From NCBI GenBank assembly GCA_903892635.1, contig CAITJH010000027.1, positions 1-41,879 on the forward strand: 41,879 nucleotides of DNA, read 5' to 3'. Source of the stretch: an uncultured Actinomycetes bacterium (GTDB taxonomy: Bacteria; Actinomycetota; Actinomycetes; S36-B12; UBA5976). The notes under the pieces were generated by a model, which saw nothing but the letters and a program-made list of their open reading frames with translations, had not been told where the DNA came from and searched no databases. This document shows, piece by piece, positions 1-12,266 of the stretch (its first letter is position 1; every line of letters starts with the position of its first letter). The translations under genes and the position numbers were made by a program.

Positions 1-68
1 CCCGATAGCGTGTCGGCTTGGTCGTGCGCTAGACTCAAACACAGTTCAAGAAACGCCATCCTTTAACA

Positions 69-1599
<1,531 letters not shown>

Positions 1600-1603
<4 letters not shown>

Positions 1604-2880
1604 CAAGTTACGTCATAACTGGCGGATCGCTTCTTGGGGAAGAAGTAGCGGACTTGCTGATCGACGAAGGCGTGATTCGCGAAATCGGAAAGAACCTCAA
1701 AGGTGACGTTGTCGTTGATGCAGCTGGCTGTGTCGTTTTACCAGGACTCGTAGACCTTCACACTCACTTGCGCGAACCAGGTCGTGAAGATGCTGAAACA
1801 GTTCTCAGTGGCAGTCGTGCTGCTGCCAAGGGCGGATTCACGTGTGTGCATGCCATGGCAAACACAAATCCAGTTGCTGATTCAGCCGGAGTTGTTGAGC
1901 AGGTATGGCGCCTTGGACGCGAAGCTGGTCTAGTCGAGGTGCGACCAGTTGGCGCAGTAACGATGGGGCTGGCTGGTCAGAATCTCGCTGAACTTGGCGC
2001 AATGGCTGATAGTGCTGCAGCGGTTCGGGTATTTAGCGACGATGGTAAGTGTGTTTACGATGCTGCGATCATGCGTCGCGCATTGGAGTATGTCAAAGCT
2101 TTCGATGGAGTCATTGCTCAGCATGCTCAAGAACCACGTTTAACCGAAGATGCTCAAATGAACGAGGGCATTGTGTCTAGCAAGTTAGGACTTGCGGGCT
2201 GGCCAGCTGTTGCTGAAGAAGCAATAATCGCTCGCGATGTGCTTCTGGCACAGCACGTTGGCGCTCGACTGCATGTGTGCCATTTGTCGACTGCCGGAAG
2301 TGTTGACATCATTCGCTGGGCTAAAGCACGTGGTATTAATGTGACGGCCGAAGTTACTCCACATCACTTGTTCTTCACCGACGATGTTGTGGAATCCTAT
2401 GATCCGATTTACAAAGTTAATCCGCCACTTCGTACTGCCGCTGACGTTGAAGCAGTCCGAGCCGGATTGGCCGATGGCACGATTGACATCGTTGCTACCG
2501 ACCACGCTCCTCATCCGAGTGAGGACAAAGACTGCGAATGGTCTGCGGCTGCATTCGGTATGACTGGGTTAGAAAGTGCATTAGCAATTGTGAACGCCAC
2601 TATGGTTCGCACCAAGGCAATGAGTTGGGCACAAGTTGCCGATCGTATGTCGTTTGCACCTGCGCAAATTGGCAAGGTGAATACTCAAGGTCAAGCACTC
2701 GCTGTGGGTAATCCTGCCAACATCGTGGTGTTCAATCCAGATGTTGAACTTGAGGTCGTGCCTTCCCAATCTGTAAGCGGTAGCCGAAATACTCCGTATG
2801 GTGGACACACACTTCCGGGACAAGTTGTTGCAACATTTTTTGCTGGTAAGCCAACAGTTCTAGAAAGTGAATTGGTATGA
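1600..2880 (+). CDS. pyrC: Dihydroorotase
   Basis: This is a 426-residue class I (long) dihydroorotase of the amidohydrolase superfamily, which cyclises carbamoyl-aspartate to dihydroorotate. The metal-binding HTHLREP motif is at residues 54-60. Further likely metal ligands are the Asp residues in FSDDGK (145-150), His in AQHAQEP (near 175), His in CHLS (near 228) and Asp in DHAPH (301-305). All key residues are present, so an active enzyme is expected rather than the inactive PyrC-like partner seen beside some PyrB proteins. It overlaps pyrB and carA by four bases each. Confidence 0.96.
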
Positions 2881-3992
2881 CGAACGCAGTTTTGGTCCTC
2901 GAAGATGGACAAGTTTTTGATGGCCAGGCGTATGGTGCCGTCGGCAAGACTTTCGGTGAGGCTGTGTTCGCCACTGGTATGACTGGCTACCAAGAAACAA
3001 TTACTGATCCTTCATATTGCGGGCAAGTAGTTATGCAGACCGCTCCTCACATCGGCAACACTGGGTGGAATGACGAAGACGACGAATCAAAGCAGATTTG
3101 GGTCGCTGGCTATGTGGTGCGCGATCCTGCGCGCCGAGTATCAAACTGGCGCGCGAAGCGAAGCTTGGATGAGGAACTTGAATCACAAGGCATCGTCGGC
3201 ATCAGCGGTATTGATACGCGTGCCTTAACTCGCCACTTGCGCGAGCACGGTGCAATGCGCGTAGGTATTTTTAGTGGCGAGGCCGCACAAAAGCCGGTTG
3301 CGTCGTTGTTGGATGAAGTTCGAGCAGTTCCAGAGATGGAAGGCGCCAGTTTCTCGGAAACTGTCTCGACCAAAGAGGCATACATCGTGCCAGCAATAGG
3401 TGAAAAGAAATTTCAAGTTGCTGCCTTAGATCTTGGCATTAAGTCGATGACACCACACTTGATGGCTCAACGTGGAATTGAAGTACATGTTGTTCCATCA
3501 ACTATCTCAGCTGATGAATTACTAGAGCGTGGTCGCGATGGAGTATTCGTTTCCAATGGTCCTGGTGATCCTGCCACTGCACAACACGCTGTTGCGCTTG
3601 TCAAGGCAACTTTGGAAGCTAAGCGAGCATTTTTCGGAATCTGCTTTGGCAATCAAATTCTGGGTCGTGCACTTGGATTTGGAACCTACAAATTGCGCTA
3701 CGGACATCGTGGAATTAACCAGCCGGTAATGGATCGCACAACTGGCAAAGTTGAAGTCACGGCACACAACCATGGCTTTGCCGTCGACGCGCCAATTGAT
3801 CGTGATTCAGAAACGCCATTCGGTCGAGTTCGGGTGAGCCATGTGTGCTTAAACGACGATGTTGTTGAAGGCCTCGAATGTCTTGATGTTCCAGCCTTTA
3901 GTGTTCAGTACCACCCTGAGGCTGCTGCTGGCCCTCACGATTCGGCCTATTTGTTTGATCGTTTTGTTGAAGTTATGGAAGGTACTCGCTAA
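2877..3992 (+). CDS. carA: Carbamoyl-phosphate synthase small (glutaminase) subunit
   Basis: This 371-residue subunit hydrolyses glutamine and passes ammonia to CarB. The N-terminal CarA domain covers about residues 1-150. The class I glutamine amidotransferase domain follows, with the nucleophile Cys256 in GICFGNQ and the His346/Glu348 pair in QYHPEA. The oxyanion segment SNGPGDP is at 226-232. It overlaps pyrC by four bases and shares a single base with carB. Some actinobacterial pyr operons carry a small membrane-protein gene between pyrC and carA; it is absent here. CarAB also supplies carbamoyl phosphate for arginine synthesis, which links this operon to the arg cluster downstream. Confidence 0.97.
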   Translation: MTNAVLVLEDGQVFDGQAYGAVGKTFGEAVFATGMTGYQETITDPSYCGQVVMQTAPHIGNTGWNDEDDESKQIWVAGYVVRDPARRVSNWRAKRSLDEELESQGIVGISGIDTRALTRHLREHGAMRVGIFSGEAAQKPVASLLDEVRAVPEMEGASFSETVSTKEAYIVPAIGEKKFQVAALDLGIKSMTPHLMAQRGIEVHVVPSTISADELLERGRDGVFVSNGPGDPATAQHAVALVKATLEAKRAFFGICFGNQILGRALGFGTYKLRYGHRGINQPVMDRTTGKVEVTAHNHGFAVDAPIDRDSETPFGRVRVSHVCLNDDVVEGLECLDVPAFSVQYHPEAAAGPHDSAYLFDRFVEVMEGTR

Positions 3993-6900
3993 TGCCACGT
4001 CGTACAGACATCAAGTCGGTCATGGTGATCGGCTCAGGACCAATTGTTATTGGTCAGGCCTGCGAGTTTGATTACTCGGGTACGCAAGCTTGCCGCATTC
4101 TTAAAGCTGAAGGCCTGCGTGTGATCTTGGTTAACAGTAACCCCGCGACGATCATGACCGATCCTGAGTTTGCTGATGCCACATACATTGAACCGATTAC
4201 ACCAGAAATAGTTGCCAGCATTATTGAGCGCGAACGTCCTGATGCTTTGCTTCCAACCCTTGGTGGGCAAACGGCCTTGAATACTGCAATGTCGCTTCAC
4301 CACAATGGCGTACTTGAAAAATTCAATGTGGAACTTATTGGCGCAAACGTTGAGGCCATCGAGCGCGGCGAAAACCGTGAACAGTTCAAGGCGATTGTTG
4401 AATCCATAGGTGCAGAGAGCGCACGATCCCATGTGTGTCACACAATGCAGGACTGCCTTGAGGGTGTCAAAGACTTGGGTTATCCAGTTGTTGTTCGACC
4501 GTCGTTCACAATGGGCGGTGCAGGTTCAGGTATTGCGTATAACGAAGAAGATTTGCATCGCATCGCTGGAGCTGGACTTCAGGCGAGTCCAACCACTGAG
4601 GTGTTGCTTGAGGAGTCCATCATTGGCTGGAAAGAATACGAACTTGAATTGATGCGTGACCACAAAGACAACGTAGTCGTCGTGTGTTCCATCGAGAACT
4701 TGGACCCAATGGGTGTCCACACAGGTGATTCGATCACAGTTGCTCCTTCGTTAACTTTGACAGATCGTGAATTCCAACGGTTGCGTGATCTCGGCATTCA
4801 AATCATTCGTGAAGTTGGAGTGGATACGGGCGGCTGCAATATTCAGTTTGCGATCAATCCAGATAACGGCCGCATCATTGTCATCGAAATGAACCCACGT
4901 GTATCACGGTCATCAGCACTTGCCAGCAAGGCAACAGGCTTCCCAATTGCAAAAATTGCCGCACGCCTAGCAATCGGATACACACTTGATGAGATTCCTA
5001 ATGACATCACGCGGGAAACACCGGCATCATTCGAGCCGACCTTAGATTATGTAGTAGTCAAAGTGCCACGATTTGCCTTTGAGAAGTTCCCAGGCGCAGA
5101 TCAAACTCTGACAACAACAATGAAATCTGTCGGTGAAGCTATGTCGATTGGACGTAACTTCACCGAAGCCTTGCAAAAGGCTCTGCGTTCAATTGAACGC
5201 AAGGAAGCGGTTTTTAATTGGTCCAACTCACCATCGCAAATTGATGTCGATGCACTGTTGTCGACAATGAAGATTCCACACGATGGACGGTTGAACGAAG
5301 TTCAGCAGGCTCTCTGGGCTGGCGCAACTTTGGAACAGGTATTTGAAGCAACAAAAATTGATCCGTGGTTCCTCGATCAGATTCAGTTGTTGTGCGAGAT
5401 TGCCCGAGACATCAAAGCTGCACCTGCACTCGATCGTGACTCACTATTTGCAGCGAAGCGACACGGATTCTCTGATGCTCAGATCGGGTCTATCCGAGGC
5501 ATTAGCGAAGCAGAAGTTCGAAACATTCGCCACACTCTCAATGTTCGACCGGTGTATAAGACAGTCGATACGTGTGCGGCTGAATTTGCTGCAACAACCC
5601 CTTATCACTATTCGTCCTACGATCGCGAAACTGAAGTCATGCCACGTGAACGACCGGCTGTCATCATTCTTGGCTCTGGTCCAAACCGCATTGGCCAGGG
5701 AATTGAGTTCGACTACTCATGTGTTCATGCATCGTTGACATTGCGGGAACGCGGATTCGACACAGTGATGGTGAACTGCAATCCCGAAACCGTGTCCACT
5801 GACTACGACACTTCGAGCCGGTTGTACTTTGAGCCACTCACGCTCGAAGACGTACTGGAAGTCATTCACGCTGAAGAACAAGCCGGACCTATTCTTGGGG
5901 TAATCACTCAACTTGGTGGTCAGACTCCGCTTGGCCTTGCCGCCGGACTCAAGGCTGCTGGAGTGAAATTACTGGGGACAACGCCTGAGGCAATTGACCT
6001 TGCAGAAGAGCGAGGTGCATTTGGACAGGTTCTGAGCGAGGCTGGCTTATTAGCTCCCGAACATGGCATGGCCACCTCGTTTGAGGATGCACGTGAAATT
6101 GCCGAACGCATTGGTTATCCAGTGCTCGTTCGTCCGTCGTATGTATTGGGCGGTCGAGGTATGGAAATTGTTTATGACGAATCAATGTTGCGTGACTATC
6201 TGACTCGTGCAGCTCAGGTCAATCCCGAGCATCCTGTTCTCGTTGACCGATTCCTTGACGACGCAATCGAAATTGACGTAGATGCGCTTTATGACGGAAC
6301 GGAACTCTATCTCGGTGGGGTTATGGAGCACATCGAAGAAGCTGGCATTCACTCAGGTGACTCGGCATGCGCACTGCCACCATTCACGTTGAATGCTTCG
6401 CACATTGCTGACATACGAATTGCGACAGAAAAGATCGCTCGTGGCGTTGGAGTTCGTGGACTTCTCAATGTCCAGTATGCACTTGCTGAAGGAACGCTTT
6501 ATGTTCTTGAAGCAAACCCCCGTGCCTCGCGAACTGTGCCATTCGTATCCAAGGCAACGGGTATGTCATTGGCAAAAGCCGCGGCGCGCATTGCAGTCGG
6601 TGATTCGATAGCCGATCTACGGAGTGCAGGTTTCTTGCGAGCAACCGGTGATGGTGGAGACTCCCCAGTCGGCGCGCCTGTCAGTGTCAAAGAAGCAGTC
6701 CTTCCATTTGGACGTTTTCATGGAGTAGACACGGTCCTTGGCCCAGAAATGAAATCAACTGGCGAAGTCATGGGCATCGACAAGGACTTTGGTACGGCAT
6801 TTGCAAAGTCTCAACTTGCTGCCTATCGTGATGGACTTCCAACTAGAGGTGCAGTTTTCGTATCACTTGCCGATCGCGATAAAGAGCAAGCTATCGTTCC

Positions 6901-7282
6901 AACCAAGCGACTTCAGGAACTCGGATTCACCGTTTACGCAACGTCGGGTACTGCCGAATTTTTAGCCTCACATGGAGTTGGCACAAAGCCAATTCGCAAG
7001 GCACATGAAGGTGCCTTAGATGGTGTGCCTACTACCGTGGAAGCCATTATGAATGGCGACATCGACATTGTGGTGAATACACCTTATGGAACAGGCGCTC
7101 GTCGTGACGGTTATGAAATCCGGTTGGCGGCAGTGATGACTGGTACGGCATCGATTACAACGGTCCAAGGCCTTGTTGCGGCAGTCGAGGCGATTGAGTC
7201 GCTGAAGCAAGCACCACTTGAGGTCAAGCCGATTCAGGAACACGTTGCCGAACTCAATGCATTGCTAGGTGTGACTGCATGA
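3992..7282 (+). CDS. carB: Carbamoyl-phosphate synthase large subunit
   Basis: At 1096 residues this is a full-length CarB with two homologous ATP-grasp halves. The N-terminal half begins with [17 protein letters not shown] and contains GGQTALN. The second half repeats the pattern with [16 protein letters not shown] and GGQTPLG. The last ~130 residues form the MGS-like allosteric domain, where ornithine and UMP normally act. It makes carbamoyl phosphate from bicarbonate, two ATP and ammonia tunnelled from CarA. It overlaps pyrK by four bases. No frameshift or missing segment was seen. Confidence 0.97.
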   Translation: MPRRTDIKSVMVIGSGPIVIGQACEFDYSGTQACRILKAEGLRVILVNSNPATIMTDPEFADATYIEPITPEIVASIIERERPDALLPTLGGQTALNTAMSLHHNGVLEKFNVELIGANVEAIERGENREQFKAIVESIGAESARSHVCHTMQDCLEGVKDLGYPVVVRPSFTMGGAGSGIAYNEEDLHRIAGAGLQASPTTEVLLEESIIGWKEYELELMRDHKDNVVVVCSIENLDPMGVHTGDSITVAPSLTLTDREFQRLRDLGIQIIREVGVDTGGCNIQFAINPDNGRIIVIEMNPRVSRSSALASKATGFPIAKIAARLAIGYTLDEIPNDITRETPASFEPTLDYVVVKVPRFAFEKFPGADQTLTTTMKSVGEAMSIGRNFTEALQKALRSIERKEAVFNWSNSPSQIDVDALLSTMKIPHDGRLNEVQQALWAGATLEQVFEATKIDPWFLDQIQLLCEIARDIKAAPALDRDSLFAAKRHGFSDAQIGSIRGISEAEVRNIRHTLNVRPVYKTVDTCAAEFAATTPYHYSSYDRETEVMPRERPAVIILGSGPNRIGQGIEFDYSCVHASLTLRERGFDTVMVNCNPETVSTDYDTSSRLYFEPLTLEDVLEVIHAEEQAGPILGVITQLGGQTPLGLAAGLKAAGVKLLGTTPEAIDLAEERGAFGQVLSEAGLLAPEHGMATSFEDAREIAERIGYPVLVRPSYVLGGRGMEIVYDESMLRDYLTRAAQVNPEHPVLVDRFLDDAIEIDVDALYDGTELYLGGVMEHIEEAGIHSGDSACALPPFTLNASHIADIRIATEKIARGVGVRGLLNVQYALAEGTLYVLEANPRASRTVPFVSKATGMSLAKAAARIAVGDSIADLRSAGFLRATGDGGDSPVGAPVSVKEAVLPFGRFHGVDTVLGPEMKSTGEVMGIDKDFGTAFAKSQLAAYRDGLPTRGAVFVSLADRDKEQAIVPTKRLQELGFTVYATSGTAEFLASHGVGTKPIRKAHEGALDGVPTTVEAIMNGDIDIVVNTPYGTGARRDGYEIRLAAVMTGTASITTVQGLVAAVEAIESLKQAPLEVKPIQEHVAELNALLGVTA

Positions 7283-8127
7283 GTCACGCACAGCAACTGA
7301 CGAGCCGAATTCGTTCAATCGAACCAGTAGGCGAGTACTTCCATATTGTTTTCGAGGCACCAACTATTGCCGAATTTGTTGAGCCAGGTCACTTTGTTGC
7401 TGTTGCAGTTGGCGGAGTTGGTAGCGGAATGTTGCTGCGTCGTGCATTTTCAATTCACAACGCAACGGCTGGCGATTCAATTGAAGTGATTGTTGCTGCG
7501 CATGGACAAGGAACGCAATGGCTCACTGCAGTTAGCGCAGGCACCGAAGTAGACATCATTGCTCCGCTGGGTAAGCCATTCTTGTTGCCCACGCGCCCAG
7601 TCGGATGCGTTTTAGTCGCCGGTGGCTATGGCGCCGCTCCGATGGGATTACTTGCCCGCGAACTTCGTGATCGCGGATGCGAAGTGGAAGTTATTCTCGG
7701 TGCGGCTACTCAAAGCAGGCTTTTTGGAGTTCTTGAACTGACTCGCGATGCAGACAACGTCACGGTGACAACTGATGATGGCACTTCGGGATTGCGTGGC
7801 CGAGTAACTGATGCGTTGCCTGATGCCCTTGCTCGAATTAATGGTCAAGCGGTTTACGCCTGTGGACCGATGCCGATGCTCAAGGCTGTTGCTGAAGTGA
7901 GCAAGGCTCACGGTGCGTTTAGCCAATGTGCAGTAGAAGAATCGATGGCTTGTGGAATTGGCGTTTGCATGACATGCGTGTTGCCGGTCGTTGGTGACGA
8001 TGGCGTAACTCGTATGGTGCGATCGTGCGTCGAGGGACCATGCTTCCGAGGAGACCGAGTGCGTTGGGATGACGTCAACACCGTTCCTGTGGACGCATTT
8101 GGTGCTCCGGTTCAAGGAGGTCACTGA
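7279..8127 (+). CDS. pyrK: Dihydroorotate dehydrogenase electron-transfer subunit
   Basis: This 282-residue protein has the ferredoxin-reductase-like layout of PyrK. An FAD-binding barrel contains RAFSIH (55-60), an NAD-binding fold contains GGYGAAPM (115-122), and a C-terminal [2Fe-2S] site is formed by Cys225, Cys230, Cys233 and Cys250 (spacing C-x4-C-x2-C-x16-C). It passes electrons from the PyrD flavin to NAD+. It overlaps carB by four bases and shares one base with pyrD, as expected for two subunits of one complex. The tight pairing with a class 1B PyrD separates it from other flavin reductases. Confidence 0.92.
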   Translation: MSHAQQLTSRIRSIEPVGEYFHIVFEAPTIAEFVEPGHFVAVAVGGVGSGMLLRRAFSIHNATAGDSIEVIVAAHGQGTQWLTAVSAGTEVDIIAPLGKPFLLPTRPVGCVLVAGGYGAAPMGLLARELRDRGCEVEVILGAATQSRLFGVLELTRDADNVTVTTDDGTSGLRGRVTDALPDALARINGQAVYACGPMPMLKAVAEVSKAHGAFSQCAVEESMACGIGVCMTCVLPVVGDDGVTRMVRSCVEGPCFRGDRVRWDDVNTVPVDAFGAPVQGGH

Positions 8128-9053
8128 TGTCTGTTGATCTATCAACGTCGCTTGGGTCACTTCACCTTAAGTCACCAACAGCAACTGCTTCAGGATGTGC
8201 GGCAGCTGGTCGCGAACTTGCTCAGTTTGGTGATGTTGCAACATTGGGCGCGGTTGTTACAAAGAGCATCATGCTGAAACCTCGCTCGGGTCGACCAACG
8301 CCTCGAATGGCTGAAACGCCGAGCGGCATGCTGAATTCAATTGGACTGCAAGGTCCGGGTATCGATTCTTTTCTTGATAAAGATTTGTCTTGGCTAACAA
8401 GTAATAACGTCACCACAATCGTGTCAATTGCAGGAAACAATGTTGCAGAATTTGGACAACTTGCTCGCATCTTGCGTGATGTTCCAGGAATTGGTGGACT
8501 CGAAGTTAACATCAGTTGCCCTAACGTGGAAAGTCGCGGTCAAGTATTCGCGTGCAACCCTGTTTCGGCTTCAGAAGTCATCGATACTGTTCGCGCGGAA
8601 TGGACTTCAACTGCCCCGATTTTGGCAAAACTGTCACCAGATGTCACTGACATTGTTGAGATTGCTGGAAGCGTTATCAACGCTGGTGCGGATGGTGTGT
8701 CAATGATTAATACATTGCTCGGCATGGTGATCGATGTTGATGCAATGAAACCGATGCTTGGTGGACGAACGGGTGGCTTGAGCGGTCCGGCAATTCGTCC
8801 AGTTGCAGTGCGAGCCGTCTATCAAGTTCACGCGGCTTTCCCTGAAGTTCCTATTCTCGGTATGGGCGGTATTCGCACTGGCCATGATGCCTTGGAATTC
8901 ATCGCTGCAGGTGCAAGTGCAGTAAGCATCGGCACTGTTGTCTTTGGTGACCCGGGCGCACCTTGGCGAATCGCAACAGAGCTTGGCAACGAATTAGAGC
9001 AACGCGGCTATTCTTCACTGCGCGAAGTCGTTGGACTCGCACACAAGAACTAA
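8127..9053 (+). CDS. pyrD: Dihydroorotate dehydrogenase, class 1B catalytic subunit
   Basis: This soluble FMN enzyme oxidises dihydroorotate to orotate. At 308 residues it lacks the N-terminal membrane segment of class 2 enzymes. The active-site base is a cysteine, Cys131 in NISCPNV, which is the class 1 signature, whereas class 2 uses serine. LNSIGLQGPG (69-78) is the conserved substrate and FMN region. The adjacent pyrK makes this the NAD-linked class 1B form. The start overlaps the pyrK stop and has an AAGGAGG ribosome binding site inside the end of pyrK. Confidence 0.95.
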   Translation: MSVDLSTSLGSLHLKSPTATASGCAAAGRELAQFGDVATLGAVVTKSIMLKPRSGRPTPRMAETPSGMLNSIGLQGPGIDSFLDKDLSWLTSNNVTTIVSIAGNNVAEFGQLARILRDVPGIGGLEVNISCPNVESRGQVFACNPVSASEVIDTVRAEWTSTAPILAKLSPDVTDIVEIAGSVINAGADGVSMINTLLGMVIDVDAMKPMLGGRTGGLSGPAIRPVAVRAVYQVHAAFPEVPILGMGGIRTGHDALEFIAAGASAVSIGTVVFGDPGAPWRIATELGNELEQRGYSSLREVVGLAHKN

Positions 9054-9069
9054 CACTTAAGGAATCACC

Positions 9070-9756
9070 ATGAGTAAGGCTCCAATTGCGGTCGCACTAG
9101 ATGCTCCTTCGCTTGATGTTGCGCGGCAGTGGGCTGGGGAAGTCGCCGAGCATGTGCAAGTGGTCAAAGTGGGATTAGAAGTTTTCTTGCGAGATGGTCA
9201 TCAAGCCGTTGAAGTTGCGCGTGAGGCTTCGGGATGCGAGATCTTCCTTGATCTGAAATTGCATGATATTCCTGCAACTGTTGGCGGGGCGGCTCGCAGT
9301 ATTGCGCGCCTTGCCCCGAAATATCTCACAGTGCACGCTAGCGGTGGTTCCGAGATGGTGAAGGCTGCGGCAGATGCGCTTCCTGACACGTTTATCACTG
9401 CTGTCACCGTGTTGACCTCGTTAAGTCAAGAGCAACTCACTGCCATGCGATGGAGTGGAACGGCGCAAGAGATTGTTGCCACGCTGGCGCAGCAATCAGT
9501 CGCAGCAGGTGCTCGCGCAATTGTGTGCTCGCCTCAAGAAGTTGCTGCCGTCCGCCAAGCTGTGGGCGAGGGCATCACTTTGATCACTCCTGGGGTTCGA
9601 CCAATTGGCGCCGATGTAGGTGACCAGCAACGAATCGCAACACCAGAACAGGCAATTGCCGATGGCGCAGATCTGTTAGTTATTGGACGACCTATTACCG
9701 GAGCACCTGATCTTGCTGTTGCCGCTCGGGCAATCGCGCAATCCCTTGGTTACTAA
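9070..9756 (+). CDS. pyrF: Orotidine 5'-phosphate decarboxylase
   Basis: This enzyme completes UMP synthesis by decarboxylating OMP. The 228-residue length and the catalytic DLKLHDIP motif (61-68) place it in the short form typical of Bacillus and E. coli. It is not the longer form of about 270 residues found in mycobacteria. The phosphate-binding GVRP motif follows near residue 176. A weak AAGGA ribosome binding site lies in the 16-base gap after pyrD. It is the last gene of the pyr operon. No terminator hairpin was found before mihF. Confidence 0.95.
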   Translation: MSKAPIAVALDAPSLDVARQWAGEVAEHVQVVKVGLEVFLRDGHQAVEVAREASGCEIFLDLKLHDIPATVGGAARSIARLAPKYLTVHASGGSEMVKAAADALPDTFITAVTVLTSLSQEQLTAMRWSGTAQEIVATLAQQSVAAGARAIVCSPQEVAAVRQAVGEGITLITPGVRPIGADVGDQQRIATPEQAIADGADLLVIGRPITGAPDLAVAARAIAQSLGY

Positions 9757-9778
9757 CACCAACAGACTGACACGCTAG

Positions 9779-9784
9779 TACCAT
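9779..9784 (+). promoter_or_regulatory. Candidate -10 box for leaderless mihF transcription
   Basis: TACCAT ends seven bases before the mihF ATG at 9792, and no Shine-Dalgarno sequence is present in the gap. A transcript would start at or one base before the ATG. The same geometry recurs before rpe, hisE, pheS, argC and the EamA gene. No convincing -35 box was seen. Confidence 0.45.
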
Positions 9785-9791
9785 CAGACAC

Positions 9792-10115
9792 ATGCCAGTT
9801 CCTGAGCTCACTCACGAGCAACGAGTCGCTGCCTCAGCCAAGGCTGTTGCGATTCGTACCAAGCGAGCAGAAATCAAGCGGCAGTTGAAAGCAGCAAAAA
9901 TTTCGTTACGCGATTTGCTCGTCGTGTCACAGGTCGATGATGTAGTTGCCGGCATGAAAGTAATTTCGGTTCTTGAGGCACTTCCTGGAATTGGCCAAAT
10001 TAAGGCACACGCCATCATGGAAAAATGTGGCATTGCAATGTCTCGTCGACTTCGCGGCCTTGGTCCCCATCAAGTTGACGCCTTAACAAAACTTATTGAT
10101 AGTCGAGTGCGCTGA
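9792..10115 (+). CDS. mihF: Actinobacterial integration host factor (mIHF)
   Basis: This 107-residue basic protein belongs to the mIHF family, a nucleoid protein of Actinobacteria unrelated to the E. coli IHF subunits. It bends DNA and was first known for supporting phage L5 integration. The N-terminal helix is rich in Arg and Lys ([12 protein letters not shown], 22-33). The helix-two-turn-helix segment [20 protein letters not shown] spans 61-80. The position directly before gmk is typical. The gene shares one base with gmk, so the two are co-translated. It seems to have its own leaderless promoter. Confidence 0.93.
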   Translation: MPVPELTHEQRVAASAKAVAIRTKRAEIKRQLKAAKISLRDLLVVSQVDDVVAGMKVISVLEALPGIGQIKAHAIMEKCGIAMSRRLRGLGPHQVDALTKLIDSRVR

Positions 10116-10657
10116 TGGCTCATCTGGTTGTGCTCTCTGGTCCCAGCGGTGTAGGAAAGAGCTCCGTCATTGGTAAAGCTCTAGAAGAAATTCCACAGAC
10201 TTGGCTTTCGGTATCTGTCACCACTCGCGCACCGCGTCCTGGGGAACAAGATGGCGTGAACTATTTCTTTGTATCTTCCGAGCAATTCGATCAAATGATT
10301 GCCGCGGACGAGTTACTCGAGTGGGCTGAATTCACGGGTAATAGATATGGCACTCCAAGGGCGCAAGTCCAAGAGCGGTTGGATGCCGGTATCCCAGTTT
10401 TATTGGAAATCGAAGTACAAGGTGCCATGCAGGTTCGGGAGGCAATGCCCACTGCAGTCCTGGTTTTCCTCGAACCGCCGTCGTGGCAAGACCTCAAAAC
10501 TCGTCTGGTTGGGCGGGGGACCGAGTCCGATACAGAAGTAGAAGCCCGTTTAAACGCTGCACTTTCGGAGCTGGAATCGGCGCATTTGTTCGATCACGTC
10601 ATCGTCAATGACGACGTTTCACGGGCTGCCGATGAATTGGTATCATATTTACGTTAG
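10115..10657 (+). CDS. gmk: Guanylate kinase
   Basis: This enzyme phosphorylates GMP to GDP with ATP. The P-loop GPSGVGKS is at residues 9-16, followed by the GMP-binding [19 protein letters not shown] segment near 33-51. The length of 180 residues is slightly short but complete, ending in a helix after the VNDD motif. The ATG overlaps the mihF TGA by one base. rpoZ follows after 29 bases, an arrangement common in many bacteria. Confidence 0.95.
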   Translation: MAHLVVLSGPSGVGKSSVIGKALEEIPQTWLSVSVTTRAPRPGEQDGVNYFFVSSEQFDQMIAADELLEWAEFTGNRYGTPRAQVQERLDAGIPVLLEIEVQGAMQVREAMPTAVLVFLEPPSWQDLKTRLVGRGTESDTEVEARLNAALSELESAHLFDHVIVNDDVSRAADELVSYLR

Positions 10658-10686
10658 AACAACCCACGAACTTCAAGGAGACCAGC

Positions 10687-10947
10687 GTGTCTGCAGCAAA
10701 CCAAGAGGGAATTACACATCCTCCGATCGACGAATTGCTCGATATCGCTGACTCAAAGTATGCATTAGTCATCTACGCCGCCAAGCGCGCGCGCCAGATC
10801 AATGCCTACTACTCACAACTTGGTGAGGGCCTGCTCGAATATGTAGGTCCACTTGTTGAATCAGGCGCTCAAGAAAAGCCACTGTCGATCGCACTTCGCG
10901 AAATCAGTCAGGGCAAGCTTGTTTTCGAACCTGAAACTGTTGCTTAG
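10687..10947 (+). CDS. rpoZ: RNA polymerase omega subunit
   Basis: This 86-residue omega subunit helps assemble beta-prime into RNA polymerase. The conserved core [20 protein letters not shown] lies near residues 21-40. The C-terminal part, [17 protein letters not shown], is typical of actinobacterial omega. The start is GTG, fixed by an AAGGAG ribosome binding site at 10675-10680, six bases upstream. It lies between gmk and coaBC in the usual order. Confidence 0.94.
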   Translation: MSAANQEGITHPPIDELLDIADSKYALVIYAAKRARQINAYYSQLGEGLLEYVGPLVESGAQEKPLSIALREISQGKLVFEPETVA

Positions 10948-10968
10948 TTAGAGCACACGGCACCGCTC

Positions 10969-12189
10969 GTGTCTGAATCTTCCCGTCCGCTCCACATCGT
11001 TCTCGGTGTTGGTGCTGGTATTGCCGCTTACAAAGTTGCATCCTTGTTGCGCATATTTACTGAAGCAGGCCATGACGTAGTTGTTGTGCCCACTCCATCG
11101 GCGCTCAATTTTGTTGGCTCAGCAACGTGGGAAGCATTGTCGGGTCATCCAGTTATCAGCGAAGTATGGGACAACGTCTCGGATGTACCTCATGTACGAA
11201 TTGGCAAAGCTGCGGACTTAGTCGTCGTTGCCCCCGCGACTGCAGACTTACTGTCTCGTGCTGCCAATGGTGCGGCCAATGATTTGTTGACGAATGTTTT
11301 ACTTACGGCAACCTGCCCCATTGTTTATGCTCCAGCGATGCACACAGAAATGTGGCTGAACCCCGCGACTCAAGCAAATGTTGCAACGCTGCGTGAGCGC
11401 GGCAGCATCGTTCTTGACCCAGCGGTCGGTCGACTAACCGGTGACGATTCTGGTCCGGGTCGGATGAATGAGCCAAGTGACATCGCGCAAGTAGCGCTGG
11501 CGCAAGTTCATCGCACAAACGAGCTTGCTGGAAAGCACGTAGTAATCACGGCTGGTGGTACTCGCGAATACCTCGACCCCGTGCGTTTTCTTGGTAATCG
11601 TTCGAGTGGAAAGCAAGGCATTGCCTTAGCGCAGGTTGCTTACGAACGCGGAGCGCATGTCACTGTTATTGCAGCGAACGTCGCTGAACAACTTCCCAGT
11701 GGCTGCACCGTAATTCGAGTTGAAACGACAGCAGAACTCGAGGCTGCCGTCGTTGGAACTACCGCGGACGTAGTCATCATGGCAGCGGCAGTTGCCGACT
11801 ATGCGCCAGTCACAATTTCTGAAACCAAGATGAAGAAGTCTGATGGCGGTCAATCGCCAGTAATTGAATTGAAGCGAACGCCTGATATCTTGCGAGAGCT
11901 CGTGACGCGTCGCGACTCAGAAGGACGTGAACAAGTCATCGTTGGATTTGCTGCCGAGACTGGAGACTCGCAAGGCACTGTGAGCGACCATGGTCGAGCA
12001 AAATTGGCCAGCAAAAAGTGCGACGTACTTGTCATTAATGATGTGAGTGGCGACAACGTATTTGGCCAAGAGACGAACGAAGTCCTCATCATTGCAAAGG
12101 ACTCGTCAACGGAACAGCACGTTGCACGGGCATCGAAACGAGTCGTGGCAAACGCTGTTTGGGATACAGTCGCAAAACTCTTGCAGTAG
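10969..12189 (+). CDS. coaBC: Bifunctional phosphopantothenoylcysteine decarboxylase / synthase
   Basis: This 406-residue fusion carries out two steps of coenzyme A synthesis. The N-terminal CoaC flavoprotein domain (about 1-185) contains the active-site His in VPHVRIG (73-79) and PAMHTEMW, the actinobacterial version of the PxMNxxMW motif. The C-terminal CoaB domain starts near HVVITAGGTREYLDP and contains GNRSSGKQG, which binds the nucleotide. The predicted start is GTG, 21 bases after rpoZ. No clear ribosome binding site was seen, so translation may depend on rpoZ. Confidence 0.95.
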   Translation: MSESSRPLHIVLGVGAGIAAYKVASLLRIFTEAGHDVVVVPTPSALNFVGSATWEALSGHPVISEVWDNVSDVPHVRIGKAADLVVVAPATADLLSRAANGAANDLLTNVLLTATCPIVYAPAMHTEMWLNPATQANVATLRERGSIVLDPAVGRLTGDDSGPGRMNEPSDIAQVALAQVHRTNELAGKHVVITAGGTREYLDPVRFLGNRSSGKQGIALAQVAYERGAHVTVIAANVAEQLPSGCTVIRVETTAELEAAVVGTTADVVIMAAAVADYAPVTISETKMKKSDGGQSPVIELKRTPDILRELVTRRDSEGREQVIVGFAAETGDSQGTVSDHGRAKLASKKCDVLVINDVSGDNVFGQETNEVLIIAKDSSTEQHVARASKRVVANAVWDTVAKLLQ

Positions 12190-12202
12190 CACGGACTCGC
12201 TA

Positions 12203-12231
12203 CCGACATTTCAGGGGTGTCTCGCTAGTAT
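12203..12231 (+). promoter_or_regulatory. Candidate metK promoter
   Basis: CCGACA at 12203-12208 and TAGTAT at 12226-12231 are separated by 17 bases, giving a predicted start near 12238. The leader would then be about 29 bases. That is too short for any known SAM riboswitch, and none is seen. Confidence 0.45.
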
Positions 12232-12266
12232 TTATGAGTCTGCCCACTCTATGAAAAGGCGAATAC

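Noticed and set aside
12190-12266. SAM riboswitch before metK
   Set aside because: The gap is 77 bases and the predicted transcript leader about 29 bases, too short for the known SAM classes, and no matching core was seen.
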